Shown here in pieces: positions 48,701 through 60,057 of a stretch of DNA of 64,000 bases (its first letter is position 1; each line of letters opens with the position of its first letter). The notes beneath the pieces are model-generated. The model saw only the letters and a program-made list of their open reading frames with translations, was not told the origin of the DNA and ran no database searches. The stretch lies in the NCBI RefSeq assembly GCF_013373865.1, contig NC_050471.1, positions 28,553,176 through 28,617,175 on the forward strand, read 5' to 3'. The stretch is from Monomorium pharaonis. Lineage: Eukaryota > Arthropoda > Insecta > Hymenoptera > Formicidae. The translations under genes were made by a program, and so were the position numbers.

Positions 48701-50455
48701 ATGGATAAATCTAAGGGTTCCAGAGAGTTACGAAAGACAGAAAATGTTCGAAAATCGAGAACAAAAAAAAGAAAACAATATTTTAATCCAAAAACTGTTG
48801 AGACCGACGAAAGTAGTTTTAGTACCTTTGCGAAAAAAATAAAGATTCAAGAAGATATTATTGTGCCACAAGATAATTCTATAGAATATAGAATTTTGAA
48901 CTTTATCACTGTATTTGCTGCAATTTCAAATTTTGTTAAATGCAAAGTATGTAATGGTGATATTAAATTTCAAGCAGCAAATATGCGTGGACTTGGTTTT
49001 AATATTATAGTGATATGCGAAACGTGTGCGCCTCAATCAATTCCTTCGTGCCCTTATATTGGACGCTCATATGAAATAAACAGGCGTTTTATTTTTACTA
49101 TGAGAGTGCTAGGACTTGGTCTAAAAAGTTGTCAAAAGTTTTGCGGACTAATGGACATGCCACATTTTATTTTTCAAACGTCTTATGACATTACTATAAA
49201 TAATATACTCAACTGTGTTAAAGAAGTTTCCGATAAACTTTTTAAAAATGCTGTGAATGAAGAGAAAAAAGAAGCATGTAAAGAAAGAAACATAGAAGAA
49301 ACGAACGAATTAACTGTATCAGGTGACGGGACTTGGAAAAAACGTGGTTTTACATCACTGTATGGAGTTTCATCGATTATCGGGTATTATAGTGGAAAAA
49401 TACTTGATATTCTCGTAAAAAGTTCATATTGTAAAGCCTGCGAGTATTGGAACAAGAAACAAGATACAGATGAATACGCAGAATGGTTTGAAACACATAG
49501 TAACAACTGTTTAGCAAATCACGAAGGATCATCTGGGAAGATGGAAGTTGACGCTATCGTTGAAATGTTTAAACGTTCACAGAATAAGTATGGTGTTAAA
49601 TACATTAATTATATTGGTGATGGCGACTCGAAGACTTATAATGGTATTATAAAATCTAGTCCTTACGGTGATGATACTTCCATTATAAAGAAGGAATGTA
49701 TAGGCTATGTACAAAAAAGAATGGGGCATCGATTACGTGAATGTAAAAAGAAAAATAAAAACCTCGGAGGAAAAAATAAACTGACTGGCAAAATGATCGA
49801 TAAGTTAACAGTTTACTATGGTTTAGCGATACGACGAAATTGTGATTCAACAAATAAAATGAGAGATGCGATATGGGCCACATATTATCACTACAGTTCA
49901 ACAGATGAACATCCGCAACACAGCAAATGCCCGACCGGAGTTGACTCGTGGTGCGCGTGGCAGTGCGCTTCCGCAAAGGGTGAACTTGCCTCTTTCAAAC
50001 ACGATTACAACGCTTTACCTAAAGATGTTTTGGATGCTATAGAACCAATATACAAGGATCTTAGTAAACAAGAATTACTAGAAAGATGCGTCGGCGGTTT
50101 TAATCAAAATAACAATGAAAGTTATAATCAACTAATATGGAAAATCAGTCCAAAAATTATACCTAGTGGATTAAAACCTATCGAACTTGCGGCATACACC
50201 TCTGCCTGCATATTTAATGAAGGTTCCAAAACATTATTGCAAATGTTTGAAGCCATGGGAGTTCACAGTGGCCCAAATGCGCATCAATATGTTATTACAG
50301 AAGATGCAAATCGAATGAGAATAGCAGACGACCGTGCGCTGCAGAGTACTCGAGAAGCAAGAATGCTTCGTCGCCAGCAGCAACTTGATATTTTGGAGGC
50401 TTCAACTTCGGGCGAAAACTTATTATATGGGCCTGGAATAGATGACTTTGTGTAA
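48701..50455 (+). CDS. Transposase, Mutator-like/Kolobok-type domain
   Basis: A single frame of 584 residues begins at the ATG of MDKSKG and ends at TAA. The N-terminus (about 1-50) is Lys/Arg-rich. A CxxC...CxxC zinc ribbon follows (C81/C84 and C106/C109). The catalytic core shows SGDGTWKKRGF (Asp209), YIGDGDSKTYNG (Asp307 or Asp309) and GFNQNNNES (Glu473), a plausible DDE set, with a second Cys/His cluster (C244, C247, C270, H274). KECIGYVQKRMG and YYGLAIRRNCDS are hallmarks of the insect proteins often labelled Mutator-like transposase domain. A GTAAGT at the stop and a TTTCAG at about 50815 could splice, but would only swap one stop for another. No frameshift or internal stop is seen, so the enzyme may be functional or recently active. 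Confidence 0.88.
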   Translation: MDKSKGSRELRKTENVRKSRTKKRKQYFNPKTVETDESSFSTFAKKIKIQEDIIVPQDNSIEYRILNFITVFAAISNFVKCKVCNGDIKFQAANMRGLGFNIIVICETCAPQSIPSCPYIGRSYEINRRFIFTMRVLGLGLKSCQKFCGLMDMPHFIFQTSYDITINNILNCVKEVSDKLFKNAVNEEKKEACKERNIEETNELTVSGDGTWKKRGFTSLYGVSSIIGYYSGKILDILVKSSYCKACEYWNKKQDTDEYAEWFETHSNNCLANHEGSSGKMEVDAIVEMFKRSQNKYGVKYINYIGDGDSKTYNGIIKSSPYGDDTSIIKKECIGYVQKRMGHRLRECKKKNKNLGGKNKLTGKMIDKLTVYYGLAIRRNCDSTNKMRDAIWATYYHYSSTDEHPQHSKCPTGVDSWCAWQCASAKGELASFKHDYNALPKDVLDAIEPIYKDLSKQELLERCVGGFNQNNNESYNQLIWKISPKIIPSGLKPIELAAYTSACIFNEGSKTLLQMFEAMGVHSGPNAHQYVITEDANRMRIADDRALQSTREARMLRRQQQLDILEASTSGENLLYGPGIDDFV

Positions 50456-50613
50456 GTTAAAAAATTAATATTTTATTTAAGTGTATACTTGTCTTGAAAC
50501 TTTAAATGCGTTTTTCTCAAAACCGTATTTTCAAAATCGGTGACCAAGATAACTCGAAAACTACTGCATCGATTTGTTTCAAATTTTACAGGCTTATTTT
50601 AGATATAAAAAAC

Positions 50614-50769
50614 TAGTCCTTGAACGAAGGATTTTTTTTTCCGATGCGAAGTTTTTTTTTTATTGGCGAAAGAATGAGTGATTTTTTCATCGAAAATCGA
50701 ACTTTAACTTTAAAGGTCCGCCATTTTGTTCCAAATCAATATTTTAAAAAATCCTTCGTTCAAGGACTA
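50614..50769. mobile_element. Short TIR element nested in the transposon's 3' part
   Basis: TAGTCCTTGAACGAAGGATT and the next four T are exactly mirrored by AAAAAATCCTTCGTTCAAGGACTA (24 bp arms, 50614-50637 and 50746-50769). The 156-base unit lies 3' of the transposase stop. It may be a MITE that landed in the transposon or a subterminal repeat belonging to it. Confidence 0.65.
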
Positions 50770-51057
50770 AATAATTTAATATATTAAATAAATATATTTG
50801 ATTTTTTTATTTCAGATGATCCAAATCCGAACTACAGTGGTCACCGCAAAACCAATTTTTAAAACGGAGGTTGAGAAAAATAATAATATCTCTTTTATTT
50901 ATTAATATTTTTTAATAAAAAAAATATGTAAAACTTTTAAAAATATATCCTTTTAAATGTACAAAAAGTTTTTGTTGTAAGTCTTACAGTTAAAAAAAAA
51001 AAATTCCTAAAAATTACGTTTTTTTCGGCTTTCCAAGTGTATATAACCCCTTAAGAA

Positions 51058-51203
51058 CGGAATTCATAGACCGATCTTATTCAAGACCCATCTTAAGCAC
51101 GATCTTGAGACGTCAATGCTGTTATTTCATTGGTTAAGTCTCAAGTCTGCTCGAAGCTAGACTTAAAACAATTCTTGAACTTAAGATCGGTCTATGAATT
51201 CCG
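51058..51203. mobile_element. Hairpin MITE with CGGAATTCATAGACCGATCTTA ends
   Basis: The left end CGGAATTCATAGACCGATCT is exactly mirrored at the right end (AGATCGGTCTATGAATTCCG). The interior also partly pairs around CTTGAGAC/GTCTCAAG. It is 146 bases long with no coding capacity and lies 3 bases beyond the TTAA of the transposon. Confidence 0.78.
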
Positions 51204-51300
51204 TCCTAAAGTATATATTATAGCCAGTTAAAAAATTGAAAGAAAAAATAATTAAAACCAGTAAAAAATATGGTTCTTTTATATATATATATATATATAT

Positions 51301-51661
51301 CCCAGATAGCACAAAATATTTATAAGGAAAAATATTTATGATAAATATTTTGTACATATTTTTATGTCCGAGTTTATCAGGTATGAAAAAAATTATAATA
51401 AACATTTATGAAAATATTTAAAATAAATATTTATACCTACCATTATTATCAAAGAATATAAAAAATATTTCAAGTTCATACACCATAAATATTTTTCAGT
51501 ACATTAAAAAAATATATTCTATATATTGTTGATAATAATTTTTGTATCATTTCTAAATGGTTTATGAAAATAATTATATAATCTTTAAAAAATATTTTTT
51601 GAAAATAAATTTGTAAAATATTTATAAATATTTATGATAATTATATTTTGTGCTATCTGGG
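51301..51661. mobile_element. MITE with CCCAGATAGCACAAAATAT ends, copy 2
   Basis: It has the same ends and the same interior order as 27021-27379, including TTTTATGTCCGAGTTT-TCAGGTAT, TCAAAGAATATAAAAAATAT and TTGTATCATTTCTAAATGGT. It is inserted between a TA run and a GT run, so its target-site duplication is unreadable. Confidence 0.88.
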
Positions 51662-51683
51662 ATGTGTGTGTGTGTGTGTGTGT
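51662..51683. repeat. GT microsatellite
   Basis: Short (GT)n run immediately after MITE copy 2. Confidence 0.8.
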
Positions 51684-54600
51684 TTAAAATCCTTAGTACA
51701 CAACGCATTCTCATGGTTTTTCTAATACTACAATTTAAAAAAACAGTAATAATTAGGACGATTGGGGAAATGTTTTGCACACCGTTGACAATCTTAGACA
51801 TTGAAAACATTTTATTCAGTCAGTAAGAAGCATTCTACATGATGATAATAATAATCATAGTATAATCCGTGATAATAATAATAATAATAATTAATAATTC
51901 ATAATAATTCATTCATAATAACCACAATTTGTAAATGTACAAGGTACGCTTTCTCGCTCTCTTTCTCTCTCTATCTCACCTTTATTTTCCTTTTTTCTTT
52001 TTCTCTCTCTCTTTCTCTCTCGCTTTCTGTTCTCGCAGTCTCTCTCGCTCACACTCGTTGAGAATTGTTATTTATATAGTGTATACATAAAATTACAGAA
52101 AAATTCACCAATATATAAATCAAACGTCGTTACTCTTCAAAGACTATGAATGTAGTCAATAAATCATTCCTATCATCATTCCGTCTCTGCTGCAAAGATA
52201 CTTCTTGATACTTTTCTTTCTTTTTCTTCTTTTTTTCAGTTCGGCATTCGGCAGCGTTGTTGGATTTGAAGGACTACTCTTTTAAAAGTCCGCAGCGGCA
52301 ACGCTCTCGTAATATATCTCCCTAATATATATATTTGTACATTTGTAGGTCCTTTCTTATAACCCTGAGAAACACGGGTAGGGATTCAGCGAATTCTCTA
52401 AATGCATGGAAAAAAGAACAATCAAACTTTTAATCCTGATTTTACATTTAATGATTATTTTCTGCTAAATATGGAATGTAGATAAATGAATTTAATTCTA
52501 GAGTGTTGTCCATATTTTTTTTAATTAACATTATTCTAAATAAAAACTGATAAAATTAAGAATTTTTTTACATATTTGAGAATCTTGTTGCATCCTTTTC
52601 TTTAATGAGTTTAATGAATCACAACCGTTGATGGATATATGACACTTGTGACTTTGTGACTATTATTATGAAATATGAGCTGCGTTTTTTTTCTATTTTT
52701 ATTATATTTACTGTTCTAATCCTTCATCTTGATTACCACCATACTTCTTATTTTATTCTTTATGACGCGCGTGTAGACACCACCAATTCACAGCGTAGCC
52801 TCCCCTTGTTGCATATTTATTGACTCTATAGAGTGCAAGATGATAAAACAACTGAGCTAGCACTGTTTTAACGTAAATAAAATCTTAATATTATTTTAAA
52901 TTGTACAAATTTTAATAACAAAATCTGCACTAAACTTGAATTAACACTTTGATGAAGATTCACCTACACACAATTCACTCTAGAATTAAATATCAATAAC
53001 TTATTAATAAAATACAAAATCTCTCTCTTATGTTCTAGATTCCTAACTATAATTCTTCTACTTCAATAAATCTCTGACCATCGCAGGGTCGCAATAGAAG
53101 CTCACTGGTCTCTATAAAATTAAAACCACACCTGCGTCTCTCAGGATTAATATAGATAGGCAAGAGTATGTTTAAGGCGAATTAATCCACTGTACGTACA
53201 TCCTTCAACAAAGTCTTGGTGGAAATACGTCCCGTAAAAAAAAAACACGTCGGCGATCATAGTAAAGAATCGAGGCTCTTGTATACAACAACAACAAGCG
53301 CGAGCGCGACCGCCGCGGAATTCTCATTTTCTTTTATTCCCGTTTATTACTGTAAATCCATATTACTATTGATTTGAGGTAGTGTATTCAATGTAATATC
53401 CTATTACCTTGCTGCTATATGTTGCGTGTGTGGATATGTTGTGTGTCGTATGAATTACTCCTTCGCGCATCTACCGCACTTGCGACCGCGAGCCCGGAAA
53501 GCCGCGTTCGTGTGTGTGTATGTGTATCTTGTTTAATACAAAATGTATAAAAAAGTCCTGGTGTGTTACAGGCCTATTGCAGAGTTATTGTTGTATTATC
53601 GGCAGTAATAGAAATCTGACGAGAGGGAAGAAGAAACGATTATGAAAATGTGCTGATCGACATATACATATACATATAATATTTTTTCCGGGCTCGCGAT
53701 TCGCGTCGGCCGTAGATGCGCTTCACAAAATTATCGTCTATGTAATGGAGTATGAGGAAGCCGAACAACGTCGGACAAATTCCGTCGAGATTCCCACGTC
53801 GCTATTTTTTCCCCCCTTCTTCATCTCTTTCTCTCTCTTTCTCTTTACGCGCGCGCCCGGGAATTAATCCCCGTATCGATAATGCGCGCGTCTCTCCTCC
53901 CAGGGCGTTGGATGCCCCGCACGCGAAAAAATCCGTCCGCAATTCGGCATTTTTCAACTTCATTTCTTTTAAATACCAAATACGACAAGGCTGCTGACAT
54001 TAGGCTTGCTAGCACTTTGTAAATAATGCCCAGCGATTGTGCTATTTTGTTTAAGTTTCTCTTTAACTATTATTTCATGAATAATCATTATCACATTTTT
54101 TCTCTTTTTTCTTCTTCATCTTTAATTAATTAATCGTCTTCACAGAGCGTTGAGGAGAGGGGGAAGCCGTGTGTGACACGTCGTGTCGGCGGCCGCGCCA
54201 AGTTGGCTCAATCTATGAACACTTCTGTAAAAAATATAATATCTATGGATGGTTGAGCCCTTGGCCAGCGTGTACACGTAGCGAACCGAGTCGAGTTGCC
54301 TCTTTCCATTTTTTTTCTCTCTCGCGCGAAAGAGGCTAACGGGGAGGGTGGGATCACTTCTGCACGGAATGAGCAATGTAGCTATACAACGTATACATCT
54401 AACATACGTATTCTCTCTCTCTCTCTCTTTCTGCATGGAACAATATGTGTGTATATGTGTCGCTCAACCTTGCTATGTTTAAAGGAACACCATCCACCCA
54501 CGGAACGCCGCCACCGTCGCGACGCCACTTCGGAGCATCTAACAACATTTAAAAAACGTAACCTATTAAAAGGAAGAGGGAGATCGCAATCGACAATGTG

Positions 54601-56301
54601 ATTCTTGCGATAAGAGATCCAGCCGTTCAATATTAAGATACAGAATTTGATGTGATGAAAAGTAATGTGTGACATTCAGATGCCACCAGAACTTTTATGA
54701 CATCAAACTCTGTATTTTAATATCGTGCCTCCTAGAAATCTGTGTGATACAGATCTCTACTTGGATCTCTCCTTGATCAGTCCCCTTCCCGCGTGCGATT
54801 TGATTGTATAAATATCCTATATATCAGGGTTGCAGAAGTGATTTTCGCCCGTGAAGTCTTCGTTCGTTCATTTGTTTCGTTTGTTCGCTCGTTTCTTCCT
54901 TTGTTCTTTCTGTACTTCCGTTACTGTGTGACGTGACAAACTCCCCCTCTCTCTCCCTCTGAGAAATCAAACAAATTGGTCAAATCGAAATCAAATCTGA
55001 GAACATGACGACAATTTTGAATTTTGACACGCTCGTGTTATCCTTATATCATCAATATAAGTTTAACGATTTAAAACACAAAGAACAACAGATGTACAAT
55101 GCACAAGCACATTGTCAATAATAATAATAAGACAAATGAGACTTAACGTAAAAACATGACTCACATTCAAAAATGTTTTTTTATAATAGCCTCAACAGTT
55201 TCACCAGGGGAAAAACACAAACGAAACATACATATAATATAGTAAAACTAGTAACTACTACACTACTCTAAGACAGCGAGAAAATCCTAAGACATGCGAT
55301 ATCGATGAAATTTCGTTTTTTTTTCCTGCGTTTTTTCCCTCCTTTCTTTTGCCGAAAAACTTGCTTTCAGAAGTTGTGCCGAGTGCGCGTAGTTCCTAAA
55401 GAATGACCTTTTGTTTTTTCTCTTTCGTGTTTTCTTTTTAACTTTGAGTTTTATTACTTCTGCGCATTTTTCTTTTTTGCTGTGAATGTCTTGTGATTTT
55501 TACGCTCTTCGTTAACAATTAATTCAATATCGTCTCTCCTGCTATGTTTTACTGATTTCCTCCTCTCTCCCTTTCTCCTCCTCACACACATCCCTACGTA
55601 GCCGGAGAATTATTTCAAAATAAAGCAGAGATTCTGCTTTTTTTTTCAACTTTTACGTGTAATTCACAATTTTCAATCCTGGAGTCCGCTACTCGATCCA
55701 ACATTACGATACAATATTTTTTTATGCTATTACGACACATAATTTCCATTTAAGCTCGTATGTGCCATCGTTACTTCGTTACGTTGTTCCTCTCGCACTG
55801 CATTCACACTCGCGTGAAGTACAGTTTTCACCGATTCTCCGATGGATCTGTCTTTCATCTCTCAACTCCACAGATCAAAATTGATCTCTCTCAGACAACA
55901 GTTAAAGATTAAAATCATTATTAACTAGAATTATCAATTACACGACCATTAGTATGTCTTATACAGTAATAAATTACCATCGTGCTATTTTTACTCCACC
56001 GTCGACACACGTTGTCTTTTTTTTTTTTAATTACTAGATGTTACGATGTTACCTTTAGCTTAACTTAATAACGAGTATTAGTGGCATCTGCTTTTGTTTC
56101 GAAGAAGAAGTCGAGTAAAGTTATTTTTTCTTTCTTTTTACCTTTTACCTTAATCGTTAATGCTTACGCGAAGCCCCGGAGGTCTCGCTCAAAGTCCCGG
56201 AGTTTTTTCATCATACTCTTCTTAATGATGCCGTTTTTTCTTGAAACCTGCAACGTGAATTCACAGCTTTAGAATCTTATCTTTTCAAAGCGACCCGTCT
56301 G
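51684..56301. other. 4.6 kb intergenic region, no supported gene
   Basis: No exon chain with recognisable protein content was found on either strand. It contains an ATAATA-rich patch (51840-51925), a CT-rich stretch (51945-52050) and an imperfect hairpin at 54630-54723. Distal 3' UTR of neuroguidin (minus strand) may occupy the right part. A non-coding RNA host transcript is possible but not shown. Confidence 0.5.
54630..54723. ncRNA. Imperfect hairpin, candidate small-RNA precursor
   Basis: The left arm (54630-54663, starting ATATTAAGATACAGAATTTG) pairs with the right arm (54691-54723, ending CAAACTCTGTATTTTAATAT) over about 33 positions. There are two mismatches, a few G-U pairs and one bulge, around a loop of about 27 bases. 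Stem length, mild imperfection and loop size fit an animal pre-miRNA. No known miRNA seed was recognised, and a small decayed MITE remains possible. Confidence 0.35.
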
Positions 56302-58600
56302 TTATTGTTTAGCTACTGTTAAATAGGATCTCTTACTCTTTTTAGCCTTGCCCTTCCTCTGAGCTTTTCTCTTCTTGGCGGTCTTGGTGGACGATTCCCC
56401 TCCGAAGGTGGTGATCTCGTCGCCAAGGGTGCCCAGAGTCGTCATCTGGCGACGCCTGTGCTTCTCCTGTTTGGTGACGGGCAGACGCGTCATGTAATTC
56501 TCCTCGTACTCGGTCTTTCGCTTGTCCTCACGCACAAGAATCGCCCGCTTCTCGCCCATGCCCTGACTCTCCTCCACCGGCGCGTCCAGATACTCCTCCT
56601 TCAACTCTCGCAGGACCGTGTTCGACACGGCACGTCTGCGGGCCCGCTCGCCGGCCTTACGGATCTTCTCCGCCGTGGTCTCGTCGCCATCTGGAAAGAA
56701 AGAATTATGATTCCGTGTGATTAACAAGCAAACGAGAGCACAAGTAAAAAATAATTTCACATATTTTTTTTATTCTAGATAAATTTAAGTCATCTTTATT
56801 TTGTCTGAGATACAATTACATGTTATTTAGCTTTATCTAGATAGTTCAAAATTATTTAACCACCAACACTCGTATAGAAGATGGTTCTTAAACTCTAAAG
56901 TAAGATCAGCAACATCAAAACCAAAATAATGTGTTATAATATGCAATATCGTTTATTCATTGCAATTACACAATCAAATAACAATATAAGATATATAAAA
57001 AATGTGGTGTACATTTCGACTTGGGCACAAATCTTCATCAGTAGCAAGAATAAATAAATTAATAACAGATCGACGTGACAGATTTGAAACAATAGGAATA
57101 ACATAAAACTCGCATTTCAATTTTGATATTGATTTTCCTTTAAATTAAAATTCTTTACTGCTGATGAAATCTCTGTGTTGGTCAAAATGTGCATCATCTC
57201 TTATATTACCATTTGATAGTATAATTTTAGTGAATAAATGATATTTATATACTATAACTCATTTTGCTAATCATTGGCTTTATTTCGCTCTTACGAAGAT
57301 GAGAATTTTAAAGAACTGACCGTAGTGCACCGCGGCAAGCTTCGGCGGCACGTAAACGTTGGACTTCCTAGATTGTTGTGTGGTCGATTTGACGCCGTCC
57401 GCTGTGTCAAGCTCCTCCTGATCGCTGTCCTCAGAGTCCTCACTGTCAAGCTTGGCGACAAGCGCGTCCGGGTTCGCCCGGAAGTTGCTGGGATCGTCGC
57501 TATTGATGGTGCCAGTAACCGCCGTTTTGACGAGCTTGTCTATCTGGTACTTGAGCTTGTGGTCTATTGGTCGGATTTTCTCCAAGACAGTCCTGATCTC
57601 GATCAGACGGTCGATCGACGGGTCGCCCTCGATGCGCTCGCCCGAGCACTTTCTCAGGACGACGTACGTCAGGTTGATGAGATACGACAGTAGCATGTGG
57701 TATTTCATCTCCAGGAAGCTCAGGCCCTTGTCCGTCGAGATCTCGCCGTTCTTCACGCGCACCAGCATGTTGTCCACCAGCTGGTTCACCTGGAGGACGT
57801 TCGCGTTCATCTCCCCCAGCAGGCGGAACGCCTGCGGCAGGTCCCTCTGCTCCATCTCGTCGATAGCCTAAGAATAAAACAAATATAAAATAAATCGTCG
57901 GCCCGGAAGTTTCCGTTTTCGTTATTCCCGAAAAAATCTTGAATGGGGAAAAAAAAACAATAATAATTTTCGAGTCTTACGATCATCGTCGCGATCCGGA
58001 ACGCGGTCGCGTCGTGAATTTGCACGCGCGGTCGCGCTTTCCCGCGCGCGTTTAGGTTAACCGTGCGATCCTCGCGGCGGGGGCCGATCCGACGGCCACC
58101 CACGGCGGAAAAACGCCTCGGTCGCGCGGCAGACGGGTATGCGGCCGCGAGCCTCGCGGCGGGCGTCTCGCGTGCGGTGTCCCGCGCGACGTTTCAACCG
58201 CTCGAATCAACGTGTCCCGAGGGTAAAACGGCCGGCGCGGCGTGTCCCGTGCCCGGAAACGCACTCGGCGGGCGATTTCGGACGGTGACCGCGCGGAGGA
58301 ACGCGCCCCGGGTCGCCGCGTCGCCCCGGGAAAAATGTCCGCCCGCGAGGCGAAGGCGCGGGGAAAAAAGCGCAATAATCTGCTGCCATCTTTCCTATTT
58401 ACTAATGGATGACAGAGCGGGAGGGTGAGCGAGAGTGGGAGCGAGAGGGAGTGAGAGACGAGAAAAAAAAAAACAATCAAAAATTCCGCCCGACGGCGAC
58501 CAGCGGCGACCCGTGATGGTAAACGCGGCCGGAATTCCGCGCGATGCGGCCCGGCCGCGCGACGATAACGCGCGGCCGGTACGCCACTCACCTGCACCAT
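56302..58600 (-). CDS. NGDN: Neuroguidin (Sas10/Utp3 family)
   Basis: Three minus-strand exons join in phase: a 9-base first exon (58600-58592, Met-Val-Gln), 57867-57321 and 56690-56302; 314 residues. The N-terminal Sas10/Utp3 domain (about 10-100) contains FRLLGEMNANVLQVNQLVDN and GLSFLEMKYHMLLSYLINLT. RPIDHKLKYQIDKLVK follows, then an acidic linker (about 150-165) with DSEDSEDSDQEELD. The conserved VPPKLAAVHYDGDE block crosses the second splice site. The C-terminus is strongly basic (KKRKAQRKGKAKKSKRS), as in nucleolar members. The family acts in small-subunit ribosome assembly (Lcp5 in yeast), and in vertebrates also binds eIF4E/CPEB (known). An upstream-less start at the internal Met of DEMEQRD is the alternative if the tiny exon is wrong. 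Confidence 0.93.
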
Positions 58601-59210
58601 GCTTCCGCGCGCGAAATCAGCCGGACAGACGCATATCCAAACAACGTAACGTGCAATTAAACGGGGTCCCCACGTGGGACGGTATTTTCCTTTTCGGGGG
58701 GGTGTATTTTTTCGCACCGAGGGAAAAGCCTGGTCAGCCGAGCGTCCGTCGCGCGGGTGTCACTAGGACGCGCGGCGCGGCGCGTACCGCCCGGGCTGCA
58801 CGCGCGTTCGGTGTCGCGTGATTTTTCCACGCTCGCGGCACGGCGAACGCGGACACTCGCCGAGGTGGACGGACGCACCACCGTTGCTCAACGAGACGGC
58901 ACTTCCGGTCGAGCGGCCCGGAGGTGGCTCGGCGCCATCTTCGAAACGCGCACGGGGACGAATCCCCGGGTCTCGCTCTCGCCGACGGCGCGGATTCTCA
59001 GGATTTCGCGATCGACGCGAGGAAGAGATCGCGGGGATTCCCGGATATCCTAGAGTTTTTCGTTCAAGGATTCGAGCAATTTCGTGATCGAGGTTGTTGT
59101 TTTTTTTTTTTTTTGCTCTTCACCCCTCAGCCCTGCGCGTGAAACGCGACGCGTCGTCATCCTCGTCGAGATGGCGCCGGCGAGGAGGCTAGTGACTTTT
59201 CTCGCTCTTC
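57980..59210. promoter_or_regulatory. CpG island at the neuroguidin 5' end
   Basis: More than 1 kb of very CpG-rich DNA (CGCGCG, GGCCGG and CCGCG in quick succession) surrounds the neuroguidin first exon and ends near a TTTTTTTTTTTT run and GAGATGGCGCC at about 59100-59180. This is the usual setting of a housekeeping promoter. Many long open frames on both strands here are caused by base composition. Confidence 0.6.
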
Positions 59211-59283
59211 TTTTTTAGGAATCAAGGGTAATGTTGGCGATGCTGCACAGTGTACATTTTTGCCCAGCAAAGTCGTCTTTTTC

Positions 59284-60057
59284 TAGCTGGACAAAAGTAT
59301 TTCTACTTGCCTTGCGAATATTCTGCGTTATTCTTTATTTATCAGGGTTGGGTGACATCCGGTTAAAAAGTTTAGAGTTAAATAATAAAGTTAAAAAAGT
59401 TGATGACCTTCAACTTAGTTGATTTCAAATGGATTAATCTTTAACTTTAATTTGTAAAACTCATAAGCTTTTTAACTTAACTCTTTTTCAATTCCTCAAG
59501 TTAAAAATTATATATAAACTTTTAACTTTTACAAACAAAATGTTTAACTTAATTTATAAATTCAATTTTAACATTAATTAAGTTAGTTTTTCATGCAACT
59601 TTTGTTACATGTTGAAAGTTGCGTTAAGATCAAATTAACTTGAATTTATAAATTAATTAAAAATTAATTTTGAAAAGCATTATTTATATTAAATTAGAAT
59701 GTCATTATTTTTTATAAAATCATAATATTTATCACTCAAAACAATTATAATATATATTGAAATACATAAATTTAATACTTTCTTGTAAATTAAATTTATA
59801 TAAAATCACAAAAAATATTGTTTCTTTAATATGCAAAATATATGTGACGTGTTTTTATGATTTTTTTCTTTTACATAAATAAATATTTAAATTTGAGAAA
59901 ATAATTGTTTATATGTTTCAAAAATAACTACTTGAAATTAGAATAACGTAATAAATTAAGGTAAAAATTAACTTTTATCTTTTTAATCAGTTACCTCTTT
60001 TTTTTTTAACTACGGCCCCTTTTAATCAAATAGAAATATATTTTTGTCCAGCTGGAT
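59284..60057. mobile_element. AT-rich element with AGCTGGACAAAA-type inverted ends
   Basis: AGCTGGACAAAAGTATTTCTA near the left edge (about 59284-59306) is mirrored near the right edge by TAGAAATATATTTTTGTCCAGCT (about 60028-60054). Between them is an AT-rich family A repeat starting CAGGGTTGGGTGACATCC (59343), a hAT-like beginning. The AT-rich block breaks the CpG-rich DNA of the two neighbouring promoters, which supports insertion. No coding capacity is seen. Confidence 0.55.

Larger units (their letters stand above)
48318..51050 (+). mobile_element. Apparently complete DNA transposon, TTAA target site (Kolobok-like)
   Basis: The terminal inverted repeats are GGGGTTATATACACTTAGAA at 48318 and GGGGTTATATACACTTGGAA on the opposite strand from 51050, with 20 of the 21 terminal bases equal. 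A TTAA lies on each side (48314-48317 and 51051-51054). It holds one long uninterrupted transposase frame, with a 5' leader of about 380 bases and an AT-rich 3' part. The TTAA duplication fits Kolobok or piggyBac; the ends are not piggyBac-like (CCC), and Mutator elements make 8-9 base duplications, so Kolobok-like is preferred. Confidence 0.82.

Noticed and set aside
53752..54675. Candidate small genes in the 51.7-56.3 kb region
   Set aside because: The frames are short, low-complexity and overlap on both strands, with no splice-linked continuation.
57274..59142. Many 70-220 codon frames in the neuroguidin CpG island
   Set aside because: They are expected from high GC and have few stops by chance; none shows domain content.
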